A DNA stretch of 64,000 nucleotides, from assembly GCF_030410515.1 (NCBI RefSeq), contig NZ_JAUHHD010000001.1, positions 620,001-684,000 on the forward strand, given 5' to 3'. The position numbers and the translations under genes are program-made. Of the stretch, positions 16,554 to 22,938 are shown piece after piece. Below the pieces are notes generated by a model. The model ran no database searches and was not told where the DNA came from. It saw only the letters and a list, made by a program, of their open reading frames with translations. How positions within the stretch are numbered: the first letter of the stretch is position 1; each line of letters begins with the position of its first letter. Source of the stretch: Arthrobacter sp. YD4. Lineage in GTDB: Bacteria; Actinomycetota; Actinomycetes; Actinomycetales; Micrococcaceae.

Positions 16554-17357
16554 ATGCAAACCCCAAAGGCGGAGTCTTCAGCTGACCTGCACTCCGTGCT
16601 GGTCCAGACGCTGGGCCTCGCCATTGCCGAGGGGACACTGGCGCCGCACTCAATCCTGCGGCTGGATGAACTCGAGACCAGGCACGGGGTGTCCCGGTCC
16701 GTGGTGCGCGAGGCCACCCGGGTGCTCTCGGCCATGGGCATGCTGGAATCCCGCCGCCGGCTCGGCACCGTCGTCCGGCCGGAGGAATGCTGGAACCTCT
16801 ACGACCCGCAGGTGATCCGGTGGCGCCTGGCCTCGTCGCGCCGGGTGGACCAGCTCCGGGCCCTGAACGAACTGCGCGGCGCCATCGAACCGCAGGCGGC
16901 GCGGCTAGCCGCGGAGCGGGCCACCTGGGAGGCCGGCAGCGACCTGGTGGCGCAGGCCGCCCGCCTCTGGGCGGCCGGCCAGCGCGGCAATCAGGACGAG
17001 TTCCTCCGCCTGGACATCGAGTTCCACGCCGCCGTGCTCCGGGCCTCGGGCAACCCGATGTTCTCCCAGCTCCACAACCTGGTGGCCGAGGTCCTCACCG
17101 GCCGCACCGAGCACGGCCTGATGCCGCACCTGCCCCAGCACGAGGCGCTGCAGCTGCACGTCGACGTCGCCAGCGCCATCCAGCGCGGCGAAATGGACGC
17201 CGCCCACGCCGCCATGCGGCGCATCGTGGAGCAGTCCACCGAGGAAATCGGCGACATCTGGTCCAGCAGCCACCAGCAAAACGCCGGCAAGGACGAAGCC
17301 GCGGCCGCCCCCGGGCCGGGAGCCGCCCCGCAACCGGGGACGGCCGCCGCCCCGTAA
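16554..17357 (+). CDS. FadR-subfamily GntR transcriptional regulator of the sugar-acid operon
   Basis: A 267-residue regulator. An N-terminal winged helix-turn-helix (RLDELETRHGVSRSVVREAT then LGTVVRP) is followed by a helical FadR C-terminal (FCD) domain with metal-ligand-like residues in LDIEFHAAVL and a late histidine. The last 30 residues are a low-complexity Ala/Pro tail. DgoR of E. coli, which represses galactonate genes and responds to galactonate, belongs to the same subfamily. Divergent placement and the half-sites in the shared region support control of the adjacent operon. It is convergent with the aldo/keto reductase gene. Confidence 0.88.
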   Translation: MQTPKAESSADLHSVLVQTLGLAIAEGTLAPHSILRLDELETRHGVSRSVVREATRVLSAMGMLESRRRLGTVVRPEECWNLYDPQVIRWRLASSRRVDQLRALNELRGAIEPQAARLAAERATWEAGSDLVAQAARLWAAGQRGNQDEFLRLDIEFHAAVLRASGNPMFSQLHNLVAEVLTGRTEHGLMPHLPQHEALQLHVDVASAIQRGEMDAAHAAMRRIVEQSTEEIGDIWSSSHQQNAGKDEAAAAPGPGAAPQPGTAAAP

Positions 17358-17376
17358 GCCGGGAGGCAACCCTGCG

Positions 17377-18408
17377 CTAGCGGCCGCCGGCGATCTTGCG
17401 GCTGCGCTGTTCCCGGGCCATCGGCCCATACGGGTAGACGCCGACGCGGGGCGCGCTGACCTCATCGAGCCGCGCCAGCTCGTCGTCGGAGAGCTCCAGC
17501 CCCGCCGCCGCGAGGTTGTCCTCCAGCTGCTCCACGCTCCGCGCCCCCAGGATCAGCGAGGTGACCGCCGGCTGCTTCGCCAGCCACGCCAGCGCCACCT
17601 GGGCGTCGCTGACGTTGTGCCCTTCCGCGATCGCGTGCACGGCGTCGACGATCTCCCAGGTGCGCGGATCCGCGTTGCGCGCCTCCCATGCCTCCATGCC
17701 GCGCTTCGGGTTCTCGCCCAGGCGGGTTGCGCCCTGCGGGGCCTGGTCGCGCCGATACTTGCCGGAGAGCCAGCCGCCACCCAGCGGCGACCAGGGCAGC
17801 AGGCCGATCCCGGCGTCGAGGGAGGCCGGCACGATCTCCGACTCAATCTCGCGCACCAGCAGGCTGTACTGCGGCTGCAGGGTCACCGGCGGGTTCCAGC
17901 CGTGGGCGCGGGCCAGGTGCACGGCCTTGGTCAACTGCCAGCCGAGGAAGTTCGAGAAGCCGTAGTAGCCGATCTTGCCGCTGCGCACGGCATCGTCGAG
18001 GAACCGCAGGGACTCCTCCAGCGGGGTGATCGGGTCCCACGCGTGCAGCTGGTACAGGTCGATGTGGTCCACGCCCAGCCGGCGCAGCGAATCGTCCAGT
18101 GCCCGGGTCAGGTGCCGCCGGGAGGTGCCGACGTCGTTGGGTGCCGCCCCCATCGGGAAGCGGCCCTTGGAGGCGATCACCACCGAGTCCCGCGCGTCCG
18201 GACGGGCTGCGAGCCAGCGGCCGATGATTTCCTCCGAGACGCCGGCGGAGTACACGTCGGCGGTGTCGATGAAGTTGCCGCCGGCGGCGACGTACCGGTC
18301 GAGGATCGCGTGCGACTGTTCCTCGGTAGCCTCGGCGCCGAACGTCATGGTGCCGAGGGCGTAGTTGGAGACGACGGCGCCGCTGGCGCCCAGGGTGCGG
18401 TAGTCCAT
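17377..18408 (-). CDS. Aldo/keto reductase
   Basis: A 343-residue (beta/alpha)8 NADPH-dependent reductase of the AKR superfamily. The catalytic tetrad is recognisable: D in NFIDTADVYS, Y in the same motif, K in VVIASKGRF, and H in LYQLHAWDP. The cofactor site includes VTSLILGARSVEQLEDN. It should reduce an aldehyde or ketone, often a sugar. It starts 8 bp after the SDR stop and forms a two-gene operon with it. The neighbouring sugar-acid genes suggest a carbohydrate substrate, but this is inference. Confidence 0.88.
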   Translation of the reverse strand: MDYRTLGASGAVVSNYALGTMTFGAEATEEQSHAILDRYVAAGGNFIDTADVYSAGVSEEIIGRWLAARPDARDSVVIASKGRFPMGAAPNDVGTSRRHLTRALDDSLRRLGVDHIDLYQLHAWDPITPLEESLRFLDDAVRSGKIGYYGFSNFLGWQLTKAVHLARAHGWNPPVTLQPQYSLLVREIESEIVPASLDAGIGLLPWSPLGGGWLSGKYRRDQAPQGATRLGENPKRGMEAWEARNADPRTWEIVDAVHAIAEGHNVSDAQVALAWLAKQPAVTSLILGARSVEQLEDNLAAAGLELSDDELARLDEVSAPRVGVYPYGPMAREQRSRKIAGGR

Positions 18409-18416
18409 GCGGGTCC

Positions 18417-19289
18417 TCAGTCTTCGGTGGGGGTGGTCTCGAGCGAGTGGTAGTCGCGCCAGCTGTGTTCCGGTTCGTAACCGAGGACGCGGCGGGCCTT
18501 GTCGATCGAGAGCATCGTCTCGTGCTCGCCAAGGTCCTTGACCACCTTCACACCGGGGAAGACCTCCGCGGCGAGTTCGGCGCTGGGCCGGCTCATGACG
18601 GTGTCGGCGTTGGCGATCACGAAGGCCTCGAAGCCGGGCTCGGTGTACGCCAGCGCCCGGGCCACGGCCTGTGCGCCGTCGCGGCCGTCGATGTAGCCCC
18701 AGAGGTTCCACTTGCGCAGCCGGGCGTCGGCATCGAAGGAAGGGAATTCCTCGTAGTCCTCGGCGTCCATGACGTTGGAGAACCGCAGGGCGCTGATGCT
18801 CAGGGTGGGGTCCCAGCGGGTCAGCTGGATGGCCATCTGCTCCTCCAGGTGCTTGACCAGGGAGTAGGTGCTCTCCGGGCGGGCGGGGTATTCCTCGTCC
18901 ACGGGGATGTAGGGCGGGTCGATGTCGAAGGGCAGGCCCAGCACGGTCTCGCTGGAGGCGTAAACAATTTTTTTGATCCCGGCCCGGCGGGCGGCCTGGA
19001 AGACGTTGTAGGTGGCCAGCATGTTGTTCTCGAAGGTGGCCGCGTCCGGGGCCAGTCCGGGCGCCGGGATCGCGGCCAGGTGCACGATCGCGTCGAAGCC
19101 CTCGTGCCGGTCGTCCAGGCCCAGGATCACGTCCACCACGTGGCCGTAGTTGCGCAGGTCCACCCGGGTGAAGCCGGGGTCCCGTTCTCCGGTCTGGTCC
19201 AGGGCTGTCACCTGGTGGCCGTCGGCCCTAAGCCTGCGGACCACGTGCCGTCCCAGTTTTCCGTTTGCTCCGGTTAGTGCAATTCTCAT
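18417..19289 (-). CDS. NAD-dependent epimerase/dehydratase (extended SDR)
   Basis: A 290-residue extended short-chain dehydrogenase. The Rossmann motif is MRIALTGANGKLG (a GxxGxxG variant), with DLRNYG, VHLAAIPAPG, a catalytic SSET serine region, and the YSLVK active-site motif. It resembles sugar-nucleotide epimerases and uronate dehydrogenases. ATG at 19289 follows GAGGAGAACC. Paired with the aldo/keto reductase downstream of the sugar-acid locus, it could oxidise a sugar or uronate feeding that pathway. Confidence 0.82.
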   Translation of the reverse strand: MRIALTGANGKLGRHVVRRLRADGHQVTALDQTGERDPGFTRVDLRNYGHVVDVILGLDDRHEGFDAIVHLAAIPAPGLAPDAATFENNMLATYNVFQAARRAGIKKIVYASSETVLGLPFDIDPPYIPVDEEYPARPESTYSLVKHLEEQMAIQLTRWDPTLSISALRFSNVMDAEDYEEFPSFDADARLRKWNLWGYIDGRDGAQAVARALAYTEPGFEAFVIANADTVMSRPSAELAAEVFPGVKVVKDLGEHETMLSIDKARRVLGYEPEHSWRDYHSLETTPTED

Positions 19290-19398
19290 CGGTTCTCCTC
19301 GGTGGTCGCGACGCTGCCGTGGCTCCACCCTAGATCGGCCGCGGCCCCGCCGCACACAGGGCCCGCCCAGAGGACAGTGCTACACCGGCTCCTCCCGC

Positions 19399-19417
19399 GG
19401 TGACTTTCGGCCCTAGG
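19399..19417 (+). promoter_or_regulatory. DosR/DevR-like box upstream of uspA
   Basis: GGTGACTTTCGGCCCTAGG differs at one defined position from the mycobacterial DosR core GGGACTTNNGNCCCT. It lies 31 bp before the uspA ATG. UspA proteins are classic members of the mycobacterial DosR regulon. The presence of a DosR orthologue in this organism is not shown here. Confidence 0.4.
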
Positions 19418-19448
19418 CGGCGGCCGGGGCGGCGGCGATCGTGGGGGC

Positions 19449-19922
19449 ATGGGCGCAGATCAGCGGATTGTCGTGGGTGTCGATGGCTCGGAATTCTCGA
19501 CGACTGCGTTGCGTCTCGCGGGGCGCATGGCCGACGGTCTGGGTGCCCCCCTGGCCGTGGTCACCTGCCTGGGCAGTTCCGACCACTTCTTCGCCTCCCA
19601 CCTGCCGGAGGAGCGCGCCGCGTCCACCGAAGAGCTGGAGGAGACCGCCAAACGGCTGCTGGAGGAGACGCTGGAGCGGGCCTTCGGCAGCGAGCGCCCG
19701 GAGCGGCTGAGCCGTGAGGTGAAGTTCGGCCCGCCGGCGAAGGTGCTGGTCGACGAAAGCGCCGACGCCCAGCTGTTGGTGGTGGGCCGCCGGGGCCGCG
19801 GCGGCTTCCTCGCCCAGGTGATGGGATCGGTAAGCGGCGCCTGCGCCGCCCACGCTAAGTGCCCGGTCCTGATCGTGGGCCAGGACGACGCCGCACAGGC
19901 CGGGGCCGCCGGGACGGCGTGA
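19449..19922 (+). CDS. Universal stress protein, UspA family
   Basis: A 157-residue single-domain Usp. The N-terminus RIVVGVDGSEFSTTALRLAG and the C-terminal ATP-binding motif G-x2-G-x9-GS (in VVGRRGRGGFLAQVMGS) followed by CPVLIV show an ATP-binding type. Role is inferred as survival under starvation or low oxygen. A DosR-like box lies upstream. The membrane-protein gene follows by 17 bp and is probably cotranscribed. Confidence 0.9.
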   Translation: MGADQRIVVGVDGSEFSTTALRLAGRMADGLGAPLAVVTCLGSSDHFFASHLPEERAASTEELEETAKRLLEETLERAFGSERPERLSREVKFGPPAKVLVDESADAQLLVVGRRGRGGFLAQVMGSVSGACAAHAKCPVLIVGQDDAAQAGAAGTA

Positions 19923-19939
19923 CGCCCGGGAGGCAACCC

Positions 19940-20650
19940 ATGCAGTCGGCACGAACCAGCATCGTAGCGGGCCTGGCCCTGATGGGCGTCGGGCTGCTGT
20001 GGCTGCTCGACGTCCTCGGGGTACTGGCGGGCGCCGTCGTGATCCCGCCGCTGATCTTCGCGGCCGTGGGCGTGGCCTTCGCAGTGCTGTTCGTCCGGGA
20101 CCGGGCCTTCTGGTGGGCGGCGATACCCGGTTCGGTCTTCCTGGGCCTGGCCGCCGTGATCCTGGCCGGCCAGGCCGGCGCGGGCGGCCGGGCCGGCGCC
20201 TTCCTGTTCGTCCTCATGGCGGCGGGGTTCGCGGCCGTCTTCCTGCGGGTCCCCGGCTTCTGGTGGGCGCTGATTCCGTGCGGGGTGATGCTGACCCTGG
20301 CGGTGGTGGTGGCCCTGCCGGCAGGCCTCCCGGATGCCACCACCGCCGCCGTCTTCTTCCTGGGCCTGGCGGTGACCTTCGCCGTGCTCGCCCTGGTCCC
20401 GGTCCACGGGGAACCGGAGTCCGGGGCGTCGCCTACCGCCCAGGGCGGAACCCCGGTCCGGATGCGGTGGCCGCTGGCTCCCGCCGCCGTGCTGGGCGTG
20501 CTGGGAATCCTGTTCCTGGTGCAGGCGGCGGCCGTCCTGGTACCGTCCGCCGTCGTCGTCCCGGCGGTAGTGATCCTCGCCGGCGTCGCGCTACTCGCGT
20601 ACGCGGTCCGTGCGCACCGGCACGGGGGCAACCGGCGGCACGGCACGTAG
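19940..20650 (+). CDS. Multipass membrane protein of unknown function
   Basis: A 236-residue protein with about eight hydrophobic segments, starting SIVAGLALMGVGLLWLLDVL. The segments are separated by short repeated loops (RDRAFWWAAIPGS, RVPGFWWALIPCG), indicating an internal duplication. No enzymatic motif is visible. ATG at 19940 follows GGGAGG. It resembles short actinobacterial membrane proteins encoded beside stress genes. Function unknown. Confidence 0.7.
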   Translation: MQSARTSIVAGLALMGVGLLWLLDVLGVLAGAVVIPPLIFAAVGVAFAVLFVRDRAFWWAAIPGSVFLGLAAVILAGQAGAGGRAGAFLFVLMAAGFAAVFLRVPGFWWALIPCGVMLTLAVVVALPAGLPDATTAAVFFLGLAVTFAVLALVPVHGEPESGASPTAQGGTPVRMRWPLAPAAVLGVLGILFLVQAAAVLVPSAVVVPAVVILAGVALLAYAVRAHRHGGNRRHGT

Positions 20651-20693
20651 GCGGAGTTCCGGGCGAAGGCTGTCCGGGGGTGCCGCGGGCGGC

Positions 20694-20727
20694 TAGGATA
20701 GTCAGCATGCTTATCAAAGCGTCCTGA
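20694..20727 (+). promoter_or_regulatory. Leaderless promoter with a six-codon upstream ORF
   Basis: TAGGAT (20694-20699) is followed after exactly 7 nt by ATG (20707) opening a six-codon frame, MLIKAS, that ends at TGA 20725-20727. The downstream gene starts at 20752 with its own GGAAGG site. This suggests a short leaderless upstream peptide on the same mRNA, possibly regulatory. Confidence 0.45.
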
Positions 20728-20751
20728 GCAGGCCCGACGGAAGGCATCACC

Positions 20752-21018
20752 ATGAGCAGCTACCACCCCGAAAATGACCCGGCCAACCCGGACCCGCCCA
20801 AGCCCGGCGGCGGCTCGGCGGACCCGGAGGCCGCGGAGGCGCTGAAGGCCCGGCATGCCGCGGCCCGCGGCGACGGCCAGCCCGATGCCGCGGCGTCCCC
20901 GAACCCGGACCCGCTGGAGGGAAACATCACCGGGCTGGAGCCCGGCGGCGGCGTTCCGCCCGGCGAGACTCCCCCGGCGGAGGGCCAGATGAGCCGGGAC
21001 CAAGGGCACGCCGAGTAG
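20752..21018 (+). CDS. DUF6480-like small disordered protein
   Basis: An 88-residue Pro/Gly/Asp-rich protein. The motif [18 protein letters not shown] near residues 60-77 is the hallmark I associate with DUF6480. Members I recall carry a C-terminal membrane segment; here the protein ends soon after the motif, so it may be a soluble variant. The rest looks disordered. ATG follows GGAAGG. Function unknown. Confidence 0.65.
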   Translation: MSSYHPENDPANPDPPKPGGGSADPEAAEALKARHAAARGDGQPDAAASPNPDPLEGNITGLEPGGGVPPGETPPAEGQMSRDQGHAE

Positions 21019-21054
21019 CGGTTTCCAGGCAGGGACTCCGGCCCGGCCCCGGTC

Positions 21055-21480
21055 CTATGAGCCGGCGTCGGAGCCCTGCACCAGTTCGTCGAGGGCTGCA
21101 CGGAGCCGGGTGCCGGCGTCGTCCGCCACCTCACGCACCGCATCGCTGTCGCTGAGCTGCACCATGGTCTGCGGGTCGATCGCCTGGACCGTCGTGGCCG
21201 GATCCCCCGCCCCGCGGCGGACCACCACGTTGCACGGAAGCAGGGCGCCGAGCTCCGGTTCGGCGGCGAGCGCCTTGCTGGCCAGGTGCGGGTTGCAGGC
21301 ACCCAGGATCACATAGTCGCCCACGGCCGACGCGGCGTCCTCCCCCAGTTTTGCCGCGAAGGTGTCGCGGACGTTGATCTCGGACAGCACCCCGAAGCCC
21401 TGGGCGGCGAGCGCCGCCTTGGTCTTCGCCACTGCTTCTTCCCAGCTGGCCGGCACGACGGCGGTGTACGTGTACTGCAT
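21055..21480 (-). CDS. DUF302 family protein
   Basis: A 141-residue protein with the DUF302 pattern: tandem helix FEEAV-like region (ASWEEAVAKTKAALAAQGFGVLSEIN), DYVILGACNPHLASKAL, and LPCNVVVRR. The cysteine in LGACNPHLA and in LPCNV are typical. The domain may bind a ligand or metal; function is unknown. The gene follows the phosphoribosyltransferase-hydrolase fusion by 3 bp and is surely in the same operon. Confidence 0.88.
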   Translation of the reverse strand: MQYTYTAVVPASWEEAVAKTKAALAAQGFGVLSEINVRDTFAAKLGEDAASAVGDYVILGACNPHLASKALAAEPELGALLPCNVVVRRGAGDPATTVQAIDPQTMVQLSDSDAVREVADDAGTRLRAALDELVQGSDAGS

Positions 21481-21483
21481 GCA

Positions 21484-22836
21484 TCACTCCTTGGCGGTGG
21501 CGGCCCTCGCGGGCGCGAGGTGCTTGCCGAACCAGTCTCTGGCCAGGATGGCCGCGGCGGCAACGGTCCCCGGTTCCTCGAAGAGGTGCGTGGCCCCCTG
21601 GACCACGGCCAGCTGGTTCGGGCAGCGCAGCTGCGCCTTGGCCTGGCGGTTCAGCTCCAGGACCTCGGTGTCCAGGCCGCCGACGATCAGCAGCGTCGGG
21701 GCGCGCACGGCGGCGAGCCGCGGGCCGGCCAGGTCCGGCCGGCCGCCGCGGGAGACCACGGCCGTGACCCGGGCGAAGGGTTCGGATGCGGACCACAGCG
21801 CCGCCGCCGCGCCGGTGCTGGCCCCGAAGTAGCCCACGTCGCACACTGCGGTGTCGTTGCGGGTACCCAGCCATTCCGTGGCGGCCGTAAGCCTGCGGGC
21901 GAGCAGCTGGATGTCGAAGACGTTCGCCCGGTCGCGTTCCTCGGCCGGGGTCAGCAGGTCCAGCAGCAGGGTCCCCAGCCCGGCGTGCTGCAGCACCCCG
22001 GCCACGAAGCGGTTCCGGGGGCTGTGCCGGCTGCTGCCGCTGCCGTGCGCAAAGACGACGACGGCGCGCGCCGGCACCGGAAGGTGCAGCTGCCCCGCCA
22101 GCCGCACGCCGTGGGCCGGGATCTCCACTTCTTCCTCGACCTCCGCCGGTTCCGGTGCCGCGGCCGCGCCCGTGCCCGGATACGCCGGGGCGTCGTGGAG
22201 CCGGCGGGCTGCGGCGTCGAGGAGCTGGACCACCTCGTCATCCTCGGTGGGTGAGAAGTCCCGGTAGTGGTAGCCGACGGCGGTGAATTGGCGCGGGGTG
22301 GCCAGACAGATCACCTCGTCGGGCTCCACCAGCCGGGCGAGGGTGTCCGCGGGCGCCACCGGCACGGCCAGGACCACCCGGGCGGCGCCCAGCTGTCGAG
22401 CGATTTTGCAGGCGACCCGTGCCGTGGAGCCGGTGGCGATCCCGTCGTCGACGATCACGGCGATCCGGCCGGTCAGGTCCTGGCGGCGCCGGCCCTTGCG
22501 GAACCGGGCCACCCGGTTCTCCAGGACCGCACGCTCGCGGTCCTCGACGGCAAGGAGCTCGTCCTCGCCCACCCGGGACTGGGCCAGGACGTGTTCTTCG
22601 AGGACCCGGGCCCCGCCCTCCCCGATCGCTCCCATGGCCAGTTCCGGCTGGTAGGGCAGGCCCAGTTTCCGGACCACGATCACATCCAGCGGGGCGTCCA
22701 GGGCCGCGGCTACCTCCGCCGCCACGGGCACGCCGCCGCGGGGAAGTCCCAGCACCACAATGTCCTTGCCCCGCAGGTCCCAGAGGCGCCTCCCCAGCTG
22801 CCGCCCGGCGTCGACCCGGTCTTCAAAAATGCTCAT
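21484..22836 (-). CDS. Phosphoribosyltransferase - alpha/beta hydrolase fusion protein
   Basis: A 450-residue two-domain protein. Residues 1-215 are a type I phosphoribosyltransferase domain with VVLGLPRGGVPVAAEVA and the PRPP loop VIVDDGIATGST. Residues 235-450 are a dienelactone-hydrolase-like alpha/beta hydrolase with oxyanion HGSG, nucleophile elbow GYFGASTGAA, acid in VGGLDTEV and histidine in GATHLFEEPG. Such fusions occur in actinobacteria, and PRT proteins belong to the mycobacterial DosR regulon. Substrate unknown. ATG at 22836 is chosen since residues before it are outside the domain. Confidence 0.87.
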   Translation of the reverse strand: MSIFEDRVDAGRQLGRRLWDLRGKDIVVLGLPRGGVPVAAEVAAALDAPLDVIVVRKLGLPYQPELAMGAIGEGGARVLEEHVLAQSRVGEDELLAVEDRERAVLENRVARFRKGRRRQDLTGRIAVIVDDGIATGSTARVACKIARQLGAARVVLAVPVAPADTLARLVEPDEVICLATPRQFTAVGYHYRDFSPTEDDEVVQLLDAAARRLHDAPAYPGTGAAAAPEPAEVEEEVEIPAHGVRLAGQLHLPVPARAVVVFAHGSGSSRHSPRNRFVAGVLQHAGLGTLLLDLLTPAEERDRANVFDIQLLARRLTAATEWLGTRNDTAVCDVGYFGASTGAAAALWSASEPFARVTAVVSRGGRPDLAGPRLAAVRAPTLLIVGGLDTEVLELNRQAKAQLRCPNQLAVVQGATHLFEEPGTVAAAAILARDWFGKHLAPARAATAKE

Positions 22837-22864
22837 GGTCCCGGCTTTCCGATCAGGCATGCGG

Positions 22865-22884
22865 CCGCCGGGCGCTGCCGGCGG
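22865..22884 (-). terminator. Hairpin after the P-type ATPase gene
   Basis: CCGCCGG (22865-22871) pairs with CCGGCGG (22878-22884) around a 6-nt loop, 54 nt after the ATPase stop. No U-run. It may separate the ATPase gene from the fusion gene downstream. Confidence 0.35.
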
Positions 22885-22938
22885 AGCGGGCCACGGGGGC
22901 TGTGGATGCCCGGCCGGGCCGCTTCATCTCACTATCGT

